Part shown: positions 27,812 to 37,855 of the stretch, piece after piece
Position numbering within the stretch: the stretch's first letter is position 1
Layout: each line of letters opens with the position of its first letter
From: Acidobacteriaceae bacterium
Lineage (GTDB): Bacteria > Acidobacteriota > Terriglobia > Terriglobales > Acidobacteriaceae
Assembly: GCA_003134855.1 (NCBI GenBank)
Contig: PLCS01000001.1
Coordinates: forward strand, 1-64,000
Length of the DNA: 64,000 bases
Reading direction: 5' to 3'
The notes under the pieces: generated by a model
Seen by the model: the letters and a program-made list of their open reading frames with translations, nothing else
Databases searched by the model: none
Told to the model about the DNA's origin: nothing
Made by a program: the position numbers and the translations under genes

Positions 27812-28681
27812 ATGAAAGACTCCGCCGTTCTGCTCATCGACTGCCCGGACCAGAAGGGCCTGGTGGCGCGCGTCTCCACCCTGCTCTACGAACGCGGCGC
27901 CAACATTCTCCACGCCGACCAGCACCAGGACCACGAACTGGGCCTCTTCTTTATGCGTGTCGAATGGGCTCTTGCAGACGACAGCCATTCTTCGCAAAGC
28001 TTTGATTTGGAAGCCTTTAATGAATCCTTCGCCCCACTCGCGCGCGAGCTGGGAATGCGCTGGAAGCTGACCTCGGGCGACCGCCGGCCCAGGATGGCGC
28101 TCTTCTGCTCCCAATACCTGCACTGCATGGCCGATCTGCTCTATCGCTGGCGGGCGGGAGAGCTGGAATGCGAGATTCCCCTGATCATCTCCAACCACCG
28201 CGAGGTGGAAACTCTGGCCGCCTTTTACGGCATCCCCTTCGAGCACATTCCAGTGAGCGCGGCCACGCACGCCGAAGCCGAGGCTCAGCAGCTTGAATTG
28301 CTCGCGCAGCACGAAATTGAACTCGTGGTGCTGGCGCGCTACATGCAGATTCTTTCCCCGGCTTTTGTCGTCAACTATCCGGCCGCGATCATCAACGTGC
28401 ACCACTCGTTTTTACCCGCGTTCACCGGGGCCAAGCCCTATCATGCCGCTCATGCGCGCGGAGTCAAGCTGATCGGAGCCACCAGCCACTATGTCACCGA
28501 GGTGCTCGACGACGGTCCCATTATCGAGCAGGATGTGGCCCGCATTTCGCACCGCGACCAAGTGGAAGACCTGGTGGAGCGAGGACGCGATCTGGAGCGC
28601 ATCGTCCTCTCCCGCGCCGTCCGCTGGCACCTGGACCGGCGCATTCTCTGCTACGGGAACAAGACAGTAGTGTTTGATTGA
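27812..28681 (+). CDS. purU: Formyltetrahydrofolate deformylase
   Basis: 289 residues. Hydrolyses 10-formyl-THF to formate and THF, balancing the one-carbon pool; formate can feed PurT-type purine synthesis. An N-terminal ACT domain (MKDSAVLLIDCPDQKGLVARV to about 90) is followed by a formyltransferase-fold domain with the catalytic region INVHHSFLPAFTGAKPYHAA and GATSHYVTEVLDDGPIIEQD. GAAGGAAG lies before the ATG. Stand-alone gene, followed by tRNA-Ala on the other strand. Confidence 0.94.
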   Translation: MKDSAVLLIDCPDQKGLVARVSTLLYERGANILHADQHQDHELGLFFMRVEWALADDSHSSQSFDLEAFNESFAPLARELGMRWKLTSGDRRPRMALFCSQYLHCMADLLYRWRAGELECEIPLIISNHREVETLAAFYGIPFEHIPVSAATHAEAEAQQLELLAQHEIELVVLARYMQILSPAFVVNYPAAIINVHHSFLPAFTGAKPYHAAHARGVKLIGATSHYVTEVLDDGPIIEQDVARISHRDQVEDLVERGRDLERIVLSRAVRWHLDRRILCYGNKTVVFD

Positions 28682-28753
28682 GGCATGGAATAGGGACTGA
28701 AGGACTAGGGACTAAGGGACTAGGAAAACGCAGCTTGAATGCGGCGGAGGGTT

Positions 28754-28829
28754 TGGTGGAGCTGAGCGGGATCGAACCGCTGGCCTCCTCGTTGCGAACG
28801 AGGCGCTCTCCCAGCTGAGCTACAGCCCC
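28754..28829 (-). tRNA. tRNA-Ala (anticodon CGC)
   Basis: A 76-base cloverleaf on the minus strand. Acceptor arm GGGGCTG pairs with CAGCTCC; D arm GCTCAGCTGGGAGAGC; anticodon arm CCTCG-TTCGCAA-CGAGG with CGC at 34-36; T arm with GGTTCGATCC. The terminal CCA is encoded. Confidence 0.96.
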
Positions 28830-29014
28830 ACGACATTCATTATCTTATCAGTGAGCGGCCATTCGTGGAAGACGCGCCGCGCATTTCCCGGCCGGCGAAT
28901 TCCACAAGGCGCGTCTCTGCTCCGCATCCAGGGAGCCTTCCGAGGAGCGGGCAGGGGCCTGATTCTTAGCATGATGCGATCTTCGCGAATCCAGGCCTAC
29001 CCATGCAGTGCCCG

Positions 29015-31441
29015 CTACTCCTCGCGCAGCAGGATCAGCGGATCGACGGCCAGCGCGCGCCGGGCAGGGATCGAGGCCGCGACTAGGCCCAGCGCGATCA
29101 TGGTGATCGTGACGCCTGCGAGGACAAACGGGTCCTGGGGTGAAGCCTGGTAGACGATGTGGGAGAGCAGGCGCGTTGCGAGCAGACCGAGTGCGAGGCC
29201 GGCAACCGAGCCGATTGCCAGCAGACGCAGCGCGCGCCCCAGCGCCGTGCGCAGAATCTCGCGCCGCCCCGCACCGAGCGCCACACGGATGCCCAACTCG
29301 CGCAGCCGCTTGCTGACGATGTAAGAGGCCATGCCGAAGACACCGGTAACGGCCAGCATCGCGCCCAAGAGGCCCAGCACGCCCAGCGCCACGGTCGCCA
29401 CATGCGGGGCGAACAGGGCGGCATTCATCGCTCCGGACCACGTCTCTGTCTTAAGAGGCAGACTGGAATCCAGGCCGTGCAATGTGCGCTCCAGCGCCGC
29501 CGCCATCTCCGCGGGATCGCGCCCGGACCGCACCACCAGCGCCATGGTGCTTGACGGATGCTGCTGGAAGGAGATAAACATCGCCGGCTGTTGATTCTCG
29601 GTGAGCGTCCGGTATTTGCCGTCTTCGACCACGCCGACGATTTCAGCGCGCTGACTGCCACCATAGAATTTGAAATGCCCGCCGATTGCTTTCTGAACCG
29701 ATCCGAAGATTTTGACCGCGAACTGCCGATTGACCAAAGCCACATTGGGCGCGTCTTTGCTGTCGGTCAGGGTCAGATCCCTGCCCGCTAAGAGCCGCGT
29801 TCCGGCCGCATCCAGGTAACCCGGCGAGACGATATAGTTCATCGCGTCGGCCGCTTGGTTACTGGGCCGGAAATCGGTGGTGGTGTCGGTATATACATCG
29901 GAGTCGCTCCCGGAGAGCCCCAGCGGAAACTCGTCGACAAGCCCAACGGAGGAAACGCCCGGAATGGCCGCCGCCGCGCTCAACATGCGCCGCTGCATCT
30001 CGGGTACATGGTCCCCGGTGTAGCCAGCCATGTTCAGATCAGTTTCGACGAGCAGCGCGTTCTGCGGCTGGAAGCCGAAGTTGCTGTGGAGCGAGCGCAC
30101 CAGTCCGCGCACGGCCACCAACGAGGAGGTGACCAGCACGGCGCAGATGGCGATCTGCACGACCAGCAGCAGGTCGCGCAGAGTGAACCGGCGCATCACC
30201 AGCGTGCCGCTCATCCCCGCGCGGATCGTCTGCCAGGGATCGGCGCGCAGGATCTGGCGGACGGGGACCATCCCAAAAAGCAGACCACTGACGAGCGCCA
30301 GCAGCAGTGCCACGCCATAGGAGCGCGCGTCCGGGTTGACCGGAACGTTGATGGGGATATTGGGAATCGGCTGCCAGGCGCTCAGGCCATGCAGGATGAC
30401 GACGCCTCCGGCCAGACCGATGGCGCCACCGATTAGCGAGATCAGCAACGCCTCGGTGAGCAACTGGCGCAGAATCCGTCCGCGGCGGGAGCCGAGCGCC
30501 AGCCGCAACGCCACTTCCTTGGCGCGGTCGGCGGCGCGCGCGGCAAAGAGGCTGCCGAGATTGGCGCAGGCAGCCAGAAGGATGAGGCCGGCGAGAAGCA
30601 TGAGGCCGGCCATGAAGGCGCGCGCCGGACCACCGAAAAAGTCGCCAAGCAGGCCGGGACGAGCGAGAGTGAATTTGATGCCCTCATCGTCGGATGGATA
30701 GGCCTTGGCCAGAGCCGCGCCCAGAGTATTCAAATCCGCAGCCGCCTGTTCCGGCGTGACGCCTGGTCTCAGGCGCCCCAGCACAAAGGGCGAATGAACG
30801 CCGCGGATTTGTAGCAAGTTGCTGCCCATCACGACCGGCTCTTCGACAATGGGAATCCAGAAGGCCGGCGCGAAAAACAGCTCGGTGCCGCGAAAGGCTG
30901 GCGGCGCCACGCCAATGACGGTGAGCGGGTGCTTATTGATCTCCACCATCCGCCCCACCACGCCGCGATCGCCGTCGAAATGACTGCTCCAATACGCGTA
31001 GCTCAGCACAACGTATGGGGTGCTATTCATGCCCTTTTCGTCGGAGCCGTGAAAGAAGCGGCCCAGACAGGGCTGAATGCCCAGGGCGTCGAAGTAGTTG
31101 CCGCTCACCCCATAGGGCCACGCCGTCGAGGGGTTTCCGCCCGTGTCCACTCCCACGGGGCCCAGGATGTGAACCGCCGCCAGGCTCTCGAAGGTCCGGT
31201 TCCGGTCGCGCAGATCCAAATAATCCGGATACGACTGCGAGGGGTTTTGAAAGCGCTGGACCTGGTAAAGATTCTGCGCGTTCGGCACGTTCACCGGCTT
31301 GAGAATCAGCGCGTTCAGCACGCTGAAGACTACGGCGTTGGCGCCGATGCCCAACGCCAGGGTCACGATCGCCGTCAGCGTGAAGCCGGGCGACTTGAGC
31401 AACTGCCGCAGTGTGAATTTCAGATCCTGGAACATCTCCAT
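29015..31441 (-). CDS. MacB-like ABC transporter permease (orphan FtsX type)
   Basis: 808 residues with eight predicted membrane helices in two FtsX units (near 280-440 and 690-800), an N-terminal MacB_PCD periplasmic domain (about 20-250) and a second one between (about 470-680). AGGAAGGC lies before the ATG at 31441. No ABC ATPase gene is adjacent, which fits the duplicated orphan permeases abundant in Acidobacteria. Likely exports peptides or drugs, or transmits force across the envelope; the substrate is unknown. Ends PLILLREE, typical for the family. Confidence 0.9.
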   Translation of the reverse strand: MEMFQDLKFTLRQLLKSPGFTLTAIVTLALGIGANAVVFSVLNALILKPVNVPNAQNLYQVQRFQNPSQSYPDYLDLRDRNRTFESLAAVHILGPVGVDTGGNPSTAWPYGVSGNYFDALGIQPCLGRFFHGSDEKGMNSTPYVVLSYAYWSSHFDGDRGVVGRMVEINKHPLTVIGVAPPAFRGTELFFAPAFWIPIVEEPVVMGSNLLQIRGVHSPFVLGRLRPGVTPEQAAADLNTLGAALAKAYPSDDEGIKFTLARPGLLGDFFGGPARAFMAGLMLLAGLILLAACANLGSLFAARAADRAKEVALRLALGSRRGRILRQLLTEALLISLIGGAIGLAGGVVILHGLSAWQPIPNIPINVPVNPDARSYGVALLLALVSGLLFGMVPVRQILRADPWQTIRAGMSGTLVMRRFTLRDLLLVVQIAICAVLVTSSLVAVRGLVRSLHSNFGFQPQNALLVETDLNMAGYTGDHVPEMQRRMLSAAAAIPGVSSVGLVDEFPLGLSGSDSDVYTDTTTDFRPSNQAADAMNYIVSPGYLDAAGTRLLAGRDLTLTDSKDAPNVALVNRQFAVKIFGSVQKAIGGHFKFYGGSQRAEIVGVVEDGKYRTLTENQQPAMFISFQQHPSSTMALVVRSGRDPAEMAAALERTLHGLDSSLPLKTETWSGAMNAALFAPHVATVALGVLGLLGAMLAVTGVFGMASYIVSKRLRELGIRVALGAGRREILRTALGRALRLLAIGSVAGLALGLLATRLLSHIVYQASPQDPFVLAGVTITMIALGLVAASIPARRALAVDPLILLREE

Positions 31442-31624
31442 AGCCTTCCTGTACGTGAAATGACCACATCAGGTTCTTGCACGGGACGGACCAAAAGTGT
31501 GTCAACAAAACAAAGGAGTTACTGTGGCGAGAGCGGCTCTGGCTGTCCGCAAATAGCGAAAGCTGTCCGGAATCGGACAAGCGTGAAATCGTAGCTACGA
31601 AAGCCTACGGCATGCCAAGATAGC

Positions 31625-31652
31625 AAGAGGCCGTCCGGTACAACAGCCTCTT
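31625..31652 (-). terminator. Hairpin terminator candidate after rho
   Basis: Arms AAGAGGC (31625-31631) and GCCTCTT (31646-31652) around a 14-base loop, 69 bases beyond the rho stop. Short and without a long U-run. Confidence 0.4.
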
Positions 31653-31720
31653 TGCGTTCGCCACTCAAGCGTGCGGGGGCATGAAGAGCGCCGAAGGCGC
31701 GGTGGCCGCACAGCAGGCGC

Positions 31721-32971
31721 TTAGAGCTGATTCATATTGGCCAGGAACTCCGCGTTGTTGCGGACCTTTTCCAGGCGGCTGATGAGCAGCTCCATGGCCT
31801 CGACCGGGGAGAGCGGGTTGAGCACCTTGCGGAGAATCCAGATGCGCGAGAGATCCTCCTTGGGGATGAGCAACTCTTCCTTGCGGGTGCCGGAGCGCTG
31901 AATGTCGATGGCCGGGAAGACGCGCTTGTCCACCAGCTTGCGGTCCAGGATGATCTCCATGTTGCCGGTGCCTTTGAACTCCTCGAAGATGACCTCGTCC
32001 ATGCGCGAGCCAGTGTCGATCAGCGCGGTCGAAATGATGGTCAGCGAACCGCCCTCTTCGATGTTGCGGGCCGCGCCGAAGAAGCGCTTGGGGCGTTGCA
32101 GTGCGTTGGAATCCACGCCGCCGGAGAGCACCTTACCCGAAGGCGGAACGATGGTGTTGTAGGCGCGCGCGAGACGCGTAATCGAATCCAGTAGAATCAC
32201 CACGTCGCGCTTGTGCTCGACCAAGCGCTTGGCCTTCTCGATGACCATCTCGGCCACCTGCACGTGGCGGGCCGCAGGCTCGTCAAAGGTGGAGCTGATG
32301 ACTTCGCCCTTCACCGACCGCTGCATGTCGGTGACTTCCTCGGGGCGCTCGTCGATGAGCAGCACGATCAGCACCACGTCTGGGTGGTTGGTGGAGATGG
32401 AGTTGGCCAGTGACTGCAAGAGCATGGTCTTGCCAGTGCGCGGCGGGGCGACGATCAGGCCGCGCTGGCCCTTGCCCACCGGCGTCAGCAGGTCCATCAC
32501 CCGGCCGCTGATGGCCTCGCGCACCGTCTCCAGCCTGATGCGTTCCTGGGGATAGAGCGGGGTGAGGTTGTCGAAGAGGATCTTGTTGCGCGTCTCCTCG
32601 GGCGATTCGAAGTTGATGGCCTCGATCTTGACCAGGGCAAAATACTTCTCTCCCTCGTGCGGCGGACGGACGTTGCCGCTGATGGAGTCGCCGGTCTTCA
32701 GATCGAACTTGCGAATCTGCGACGGCGAGACATAGATATCGTCCGGGCCGGGCAGGTAGTTGTAGTCGGGCGAGCGCAGGAAGCCGTAGCCGTCGGGCAA
32801 AATCTCCAGCACGCCCTCAGCAAAGATGTGGCCTTCTTTTTCGCTTTGCGCCTGGAGGATCTTGAAGATCAGATCCTGCTTGCGAAGACCGCTGGTGCCC
32901 GGGATCTCCAGGCTACGCGCGATGCGGGTTAATTCCGTGATGTTCTTTTCTTTGAGTTCGCCGATAGTCAT
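31721..32971 (-). CDS. rho: Transcription termination factor Rho
   Basis: Hexameric RNA-dependent ATPase ending transcription and removing polymerase. 416 residues from the ATG at 32971 (AGGTG five bases upstream); an in-frame TTG at 32983 is possible. Seen: Rho_N helix-extension-helix ([20 protein letters not shown]), cold-shock RNA-binding domain (DGYGFLRSP), Walker A APPRTGKT, Walker [17 protein letters not shown] and the Q/R-loop segment [20 protein letters not shown]. Normal length, without the large N-terminal insertions seen in some high-GC phyla. Confidence 0.97.
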   Translation of the reverse strand: MTIGELKEKNITELTRIARSLEIPGTSGLRKQDLIFKILQAQSEKEGHIFAEGVLEILPDGYGFLRSPDYNYLPGPDDIYVSPSQIRKFDLKTGDSISGNVRPPHEGEKYFALVKIEAINFESPEETRNKILFDNLTPLYPQERIRLETVREAISGRVMDLLTPVGKGQRGLIVAPPRTGKTMLLQSLANSISTNHPDVVLIVLLIDERPEEVTDMQRSVKGEVISSTFDEPAARHVQVAEMVIEKAKRLVEHKRDVVILLDSITRLARAYNTIVPPSGKVLSGGVDSNALQRPKRFFGAARNIEEGGSLTIISTALIDTGSRMDEVIFEEFKGTGNMEIILDRKLVDKRVFPAIDIQRSGTRKEELLIPKEDLSRIWILRKVLNPLSPVEAMELLISRLEKVRNNAEFLANMNQL

Positions 32972-33170
32972 GTTCACCTGCAATAAGGGAGGATGGGAGT
33001 GGGAGGGACCGGAAGAGGGAGGTGCTCCGGGGAATATACAGACGGGAGTTCAAAGCCGGCGGCTGAAATGCGCTGCGTTGGAGGCTTCACTGGAGATCAA
33101 CGGTAGCATTTAAGACCGGTAAGCGCGGCTGCCCTTTAGCGAGGGAGGCCGGCAGAAGCCGTCTGAAACA

Positions 33171-33198
33171 ATTATACCTTTCGCGAGGCGCGATCAAG
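33171..33198 (-). promoter_or_regulatory. Candidate sigma-70 promoter for rho
   Basis: TATAAT on the minus strand at 33171-33176 with TTGATC at 33192-33197, 15 bases apart (slightly short). It overlaps the 3' end of the upstream small gene and lies 200 bases before rho, leaving a long untranslated leader as is common for autoregulated rho genes. Confidence 0.4.
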
Positions 33199-33415
33199 CG
33201 GCTCGGCGGGTTTCGACCGGCTGTTGGGCGGTGGCCTCGTAGGGCACAGCGTAGCCGGGATTGGAGGTTTGGAAGCGGGCCAGGACTTCATTGGCTGTGT
33301 CCTGTAGCCGCGTGTTCGGCTTGTGCAGCTTGCGGGTTGCCTTGCTCGCCAGTTGGCACAACTGGTAGCGATTGGAGACATGAGAAAGAGCCCCAAAAAC
33401 TAAATCAGAACGCAT
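33194..33415 (-). CDS. rpoZ: Possible RNA polymerase omega subunit
   Basis: 73 residues from the ATG at 33415, preceded by AAGGAG at nine bases. The sequence opens MRSDLVFGALSHVSNRYQLC, then QLASKATRKLHKP. The Asn-Arg-Tyr-x-Leu stretch and the following Ala/Lys/Arg helix resemble the conserved core of RpoZ, and the size is right. Omega helps assemble polymerase by holding the beta-prime subunit. The resemblance is short, so the call is moderate. It is just upstream of rho, in the same direction. Confidence 0.58.
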   Translation of the reverse strand: MRSDLVFGALSHVSNRYQLCQLASKATRKLHKPNTRLQDTANEVLARFQTSNPGYAVPYEATAQQPVETRRAA

Positions 33416-33967
33416 TGCGAATTTCTCCTTCAAAAAAATTGGCCCCGGCCGGAAGACAGACTGGCCCCGCCGTAACCGCAGGGTAGCCAACGCAACGCGG
33501 GCTGCCCCAAATTCCTCTCCCAAAGATTTAGACGCACGAGGTGAACGTACAGTTCAAAATCCTGATGCACTCTCGCAGATAATGGAACAGGCATCCGCCG
33601 TATCAGAGATACAGATTGCCGCCTTGGGAACCATCCGCCCTGCATTTCCGTTCCGGAAGAAACCAAAACGCACCGGGGCATCAACCAATGAGCCTCAGCT
33701 CAAAACTGATGCGGAAAACAGCAGGAAAGCGCACAATAACGCTCTGGACTATCTGCCCTTGATGGATGGCATTCATCAATATATACAGAGTTGGCTTCGA
33801 GGTCAATAGTTTTTTTAGGAGAGGGCTGACGGACTAGGTACCTCGGAATAGAACGGTCCGCGTGAACCAGACAGCAAAACGCTGAGAGTGAAGCGTAACC
33901 TCTGCTGAGTGGTGACGGTACTTGCAGCGACGACTGGCTATTCCCTATTTCCTATTCCCTGTTTCTC
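33416..33967. other. Intergenic region upstream of the omega-like gene
   Basis: A 552-base gap. A 75-codon plus-strand frame (33582-33809) lacks a binding site or recognisable features and is not called. Near 33938-33965 there is a tract of CTATTCCCTATTTCCTATTC-type low-complexity DNA. Nothing else recognised. Confidence 0.4.
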
Positions 33968-35527
33968 TCACGCCCAGTAGCTGCGGTCAAGCGCGCGATA
34001 CTGGATGGCCTCAGCCAGGTGGGAGACAGTGAGGTGCTCGGCGCCTTCCAGATCCGCGATCGTGCGTGCGACCTTGAGAATGCGGTCGTGGGCGCGGGCG
34101 GTCAGCCCCTGTTGCTGCATGGCGCGCTCCAGCAGGCGCTCGGCGTCGGCGCCCAACTCGCAATGGACGCGAATCTGGCGGGTGGTCATCTGCGCATTGG
34201 AGTAGATTTTGTCGCCGAATTTGCGGAATCGCTGCCGCTGGCGTTCGCGGGCGGCCAGCACGCGGGTGCGAATCTCGGCCGAACCTTCCGCCGCTGCCCC
34301 GCCGCGCAACTCCTTATATTGCACCGCCGGAACCTCGATGTGAATGTCGATGCGGTCGAGCAACGGGCCGGAGATTTTGGCGATATAACGCTGAATCAGC
34401 GGTGGAGTGCACTGGCACTCGCGCGATTTGTCATTGAAAAAGCCGCAGGGGCAGGGGTTCATGGCCGCCGCCAGCATAAAGCGCGCCGGGAAGCTGAGCG
34501 ACATGGAGGCGCGGGCGATGGTCACCGTGTGGTCTTCGAGTGGCTGGCGCAGGACTTCAAGGACGTTGCGGGGAAACTCCGGCAGCTCATCGAGAAACAA
34601 GAGCCCATTGTGGGCCAGCGAGACCTCGCCGGGGCGGGGGATGATGCCGCCGCCAATCAGTCCGGCGTCGCTGATGGTGTGATGCGGTGAGCGGAAGGGG
34701 CGTTGGGTGACCAGGCCGGCGGCCGCGTCCAGCACGCCGGCGACGGAGTGAATCTTGGTGGTCTCCAGCGCCTCCTCGAAGGTAAGTGGCGCCAGAATCG
34801 AGGGCAGCCGCTTGGCCAGCATCGTCTTGCCCGAGCCGGGCGGGCCGATCATGAGGATGTTATGGCTGCCGGCGGCGGCTACTTCGAGCGCCCGCTTGGC
34901 CGTCTGTTGCCCGCGCACATCCTTGAAGTCCACGGAAAAGTGTTGCAGTTCGCCGAGCAGCGCCTCGGTGGAAACGCGATAAGGCTCGCGTTGGATCACG
35001 CCCACGACCATGGTGTTGAGCAGCTCCAGCACGTCGAGCAGCGAACTGGCGGGATAGACGTTGACGCCCTCGACGACCGCGGCCTCGGCGGCATTGGCTG
35101 CCGGCAGAATCAGGTTGGCGATGCCCTTTTCGCGAGCCATGATCGCCACCGGCAGCATCCCCGGCACGGCGCGCACGCTGCCGTCCAGGCCCAGTTCGCC
35201 CACCAGCAGAAAGCGGCTCAGGTCGTTGGTGTGCAGCGCGCCATACGCGCCCAGAATGCCAACGGCGATGGGCAGATCGAAGCCCGAGCCTTCCTTCTTC
35301 AGGTCGGCCGGCGCCAGGTTGATGGTGATGTGCGTGGGCGGAATCAGGTAGCCGGAGTTCTTGATGGCCGCGCGGACCCGGTCGCGGCTCTCGCGCACTG
35401 CGGCGTCGGGCAGGCCCACGGTGTGGAAGACGTCCTTTTCCGCAACCACGCCGCTATAGTCCACCTCGACATCGATGAGGTTGGCGTCGATTCCGTAAAC
35501 TGCCGCGCTGTGAGCCTTGAAGAGCAT
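33968..35527 (-). CDS. comM: ComM/YifB-like Mg-chelatase-type AAA+ ATPase
   Basis: 519 residues from the ATG at 35527 ([20 protein letters not shown]), the usual family start; a longer frame to 35602 is less likely. Hexameric helicase that aids branch migration during natural transformation in other bacteria. An N-terminal ChlI-type domain (about 20-140) is followed by an AAA+ core with Walker [13 protein letters not shown] and Walker [12 protein letters not shown], the MNPCPCGFF Cys motif, and a C-terminal lid ([20 protein letters not shown]). Divergent from purD. Confidence 0.93.
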   Translation of the reverse strand: MLFKAHSAAVYGIDANLIDVEVDYSGVVAEKDVFHTVGLPDAAVRESRDRVRAAIKNSGYLIPPTHITINLAPADLKKEGSGFDLPIAVGILGAYGALHTNDLSRFLLVGELGLDGSVRAVPGMLPVAIMAREKGIANLILPAANAAEAAVVEGVNVYPASSLLDVLELLNTMVVGVIQREPYRVSTEALLGELQHFSVDFKDVRGQQTAKRALEVAAAGSHNILMIGPPGSGKTMLAKRLPSILAPLTFEEALETTKIHSVAGVLDAAAGLVTQRPFRSPHHTISDAGLIGGGIIPRPGEVSLAHNGLLFLDELPEFPRNVLEVLRQPLEDHTVTIARASMSLSFPARFMLAAAMNPCPCGFFNDKSRECQCTPPLIQRYIAKISGPLLDRIDIHIEVPAVQYKELRGGAAAEGSAEIRTRVLAARERQRQRFRKFGDKIYSNAQMTTRQIRVHCELGADAERLLERAMQQQGLTARAHDRILKVARTIADLEGAEHLTVSHLAEAIQYRALDRSYWA

Positions 35528-35707
35528 GGAGGAGGTTCGCAGCGAGTGTAGCAGATGAGAGGGATTATGGAACAGGGAACAGAGAACGAGGACCGGGAAC
35601 ACGCATCTGACTTGTTATAATTCAGCCTCACCGTTTGACTTCCCAACCCCGCTTTGCTCAGATACACTTTCGGGGGCACTTTAGATTTAGGAAGAGCAGG
35701 AACGAAA

Positions 35708-36988
35708 ATGAAGATTTTGATTTTGGGTTCGGGAGGCCGGGAGCACGCGCTGGCCTGGGCGGTCAAGCGTAGTCAGCGGGTGAGCGAGGTGGTCTGCGCC
35801 CCCGGCAACGGCGGCATCGCGGAGATTGCGCGCTGCCTTCCAGTGGATTTGAAGGACGTGGCCGCGATGGTTCGCCTAGTCGAGGCCGAGCAGCCCGCCC
35901 TGACCATCGTGGGGCCGGAGGTACCGCTATCGCTGGGCATTGTGGATGCGCTTCAAGAGCGCGGCCTGCGCGTCTTCGGACCCACGCGGGCGGCGGCCAT
36001 GCTGGAGTCGAGCAAGGGCTTCGCCAAGCGCTTTCTGCAGCGGCACAATATTCCCACCGCCAACTACGCAGTCTGCGCTACCGCCGCTGAGATCGAAAGG
36101 GATATTGACTTCTTCTATCCGCCCATCGTGGTCAAAGCCGACGGGCTGCACGCCGGCAAGGGCGTCATCATCTGCGAATCGCGCCACGCCGCAATCGAGA
36201 CCGCCGAGGAACTGTTGAGCGGAAGGCTGCTGGGCGCCAAGGAGTCGCACGTCATCTTCGAGGAGTTTCTCGAAGGCGACGAGATCAGCTTCCTCTGCCT
36301 CAGCGATGGCAAGCACGTGGCCCCGCTGGTTCCCGCGCAGGATCACAAGCGCATCGGCGAGGGCGACACCGGCCCCAACACCGGCGGCATGGGCGTCTAC
36401 TCGACCGACGCGATGCTGGAGCCGGCGATGACCGAGTGGATTCTGCGCCACATCGCCGAGCCCACCGTGCGCGGCATGGCCGAGGAGGGGACGCCGTTCA
36501 TCGGCGTGCTCTACTGCGGGCTGATGATGACCGCCCGCGGGCCCGAGGTGCTGGAGTTCAATGCCCGCTTCGGCGATCCCGAGACGCAGGCCATTTTGCT
36601 GCGATTGGAAAGCGACCTGGTGGATGCGCTGGAAGCCTGTATCGACGGTCGGCTGGCCGAGACCGAGTTGCGCTGGAGCCCCGGCGCATCGGCTTGCGTG
36701 GTGGCCAGCTCATCGGGCTATCCGGGCAGCTACCAGAACGGCTTCCCCATCACTGGACTCGCCGCTGCCGCACGAGTTCCGGGGGTGCAGGTCTTCCACG
36801 CCGGCTCTTCCCGGTCGGCAAACGGACAAATCCTCACCGCTGGAGGACGCGTGCTGGGCGTGACCGCCGCCGCGCCGACGCTGGAAGAGGCGCTGGCCCG
36901 CGCTTACGAGGCCATGGAGCTGATTCATTTTGAAGGAATATACTATCGCCACGACATAGGCCATCGCGCGCTGAAAAAAAGGCCCTGA
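35708..36988 (+). CDS. purD: Phosphoribosylamine-glycine ligase
   Basis: GAR synthetase of purine biosynthesis, ATP-grasp fold, 426 residues from the ATG at 35708 (MKILILGSGGREHALAWAVK). Seen: PEVPLSLGIVDALQERGLRVFGP, SKGFAKRFL, VVKADGLHAGKGVIIC, EEFLEGDEISFLCLSDG, GPNTGGMGVYSTDAM and EFNARFGDPETQAILLRLES, all family blocks. Upstream in-frame codons to 35654 are not supported. No other pur genes are adjacent except purU, about 7 kb away. Confidence 0.97.
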   Translation: MKILILGSGGREHALAWAVKRSQRVSEVVCAPGNGGIAEIARCLPVDLKDVAAMVRLVEAEQPALTIVGPEVPLSLGIVDALQERGLRVFGPTRAAAMLESSKGFAKRFLQRHNIPTANYAVCATAAEIERDIDFFYPPIVVKADGLHAGKGVIICESRHAAIETAEELLSGRLLGAKESHVIFEEFLEGDEISFLCLSDGKHVAPLVPAQDHKRIGEGDTGPNTGGMGVYSTDAMLEPAMTEWILRHIAEPTVRGMAEEGTPFIGVLYCGLMMTARGPEVLEFNARFGDPETQAILLRLESDLVDALEACIDGRLAETELRWSPGASACVVASSSGYPGSYQNGFPITGLAAAARVPGVQVFHAGSSRSANGQILTAGGRVLGVTAAAPTLEEALARAYEAMELIHFEGIYYRHDIGHRALKKRP

Positions 36989-37017
36989 AGTTCTCTAAAT
37001 GTGAATCGCAACAGAAA

Positions 37018-37062
37018 GCCCCGGCGGGTCTGACCGCATTGGATTGCGGGAGCCGCCGGGGC
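37018..37062. terminator. Two-way hairpin between purD and rpsU
   Basis: Perfect ten-base arms GCCCCGGCGG (37018-37027) and CCGCCGGGGC (37053-37062) enclosing a second small stem (CCGCA...TGCGG). It sits in the 96-base gap between two converging genes, as a bidirectional terminator would. No U-run. Confidence 0.6.
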
Positions 37063-37084
37063 GTCTGTCACGATTGTTGTGAAG

Positions 37085-37282
37085 CTAGTCAGCCTCTTTA
37101 CGAGCCTTCTTGCGATTCCGCTTGCGCGCCAAAGCCGCCTTTACGCGTTTCTTTTCACCGGGCTTCAGGTAGTAGGAGTGACGCTTGACTTCCTTGATGA
37201 TGTCCTCCTGCTGTACCTTCCGCTTGAACCGGCGTAGCGCATTTTCCAGCGGCTCGCCTTCTTGCACTCGAACCTCTGCCAA
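37085..37282 (-). CDS. rpsU: 30S ribosomal protein S21
   Basis: 65 residues, highly basic, with the S21 pattern VRVQEGEPLENALRRFKRKV and RHSYYLKPGEKKRVKAALAR. The start is a TTG at 37282 with GGAGG nine bases upstream. No ATG is available in a suitable place, so the TTG start is well supported. S21 helps the 30S subunit initiate at weak Shine-Dalgarno sites. Confidence 0.96.
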   Translation of the reverse strand: MAEVRVQEGEPLENALRRFKRKVQQEDIIKEVKRHSYYLKPGEKKRVKAALARKRNRKKARKEAD

Positions 37283-37708
37283 AAAAATCCACCTCCAAAC
37301 CTGCCTAGGGGCATCTTTATGATACGGGAAAGATTGGGCCTCCGGTCAAGCCGGAGGCCTTAATCGCCAAAATTTTCCGGGAAATGCAGATAATTTTGGT
37401 GGAATCGTGCATCCTAGCTTTGTCGGGTCTGAATTGGAACGGCATTGCACCCCCGGCGGACGGCTCCGGAACTCCGGGACGGCCCGCGCCTGTCCAGGGA
37501 GTGACAACCGTAACATCGTTCCTTGCGGGATGGATGATGCGATTTCGCACTTGACCGATAGGCAAATCAACGTCACAATTTTGTGCGGTTCTTCCGGTTT
37601 TATTTGGTGCTTCTCCAGGGAATCATGCGTCTAAAAATTCAACGGTGAGAACCGGCCAGCCCCGGAATCCGTAATCCTTGTCGCAAGGCAGAGAAAGGCA
37701 GGTTCGCG
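37283..37708. other. Intergenic region upstream of rpsU
   Basis: A 426-base gap between divergent rpsU and a small membrane gene. It holds a hairpin at 37337-37359 (GGCCTCCGG, five-base loop, CCGGAGGCC). On the minus strand TTGACC (overlapping the hairpin) and TATCAT, 19 bases apart, might be an rpsU promoter. Nothing else recognised. Confidence 0.4.
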
Positions 37709-37855
37709 ATGCAGCCCTCCCCCCAAACCGCATCCATCTCCATGCCAGCGCCCCCCGGTGAGCAAGCGCGCTCCGGGCAAACAGAGGACAGGGTCTACCA
37801 GGCTGTTACAGTTGCCGCCATCCTGCTGGTGCTGGTAAGCCTTTGGGTGTTTTGA
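37709..37855 (+). CDS. 48-residue tail-anchored membrane protein
   Basis: A small frame too short for most gene finders. It starts MQPSPQTASISMPAPPGEQA with a polar Pro/Ser-rich N-terminal half, then AVTVAAILLVLVSLWVF as one membrane helix at the very C terminus, giving a tail-anchored layout. AAAGGCAGG lies about nine bases before the ATG. No family is recognised. Codon use is in keeping with neighbours. Confidence 0.5.
   Translation: MQPSPQTASISMPAPPGEQARSGQTEDRVYQAVTVAAILLVLVSLWVF

Noticed and set aside
33582..33809. 75-codon plus-strand frame near the omega-like gene
   Set aside because: No ribosome-binding site, no recognisable motif, and divergent composition; kept only as part of the intergenic note.
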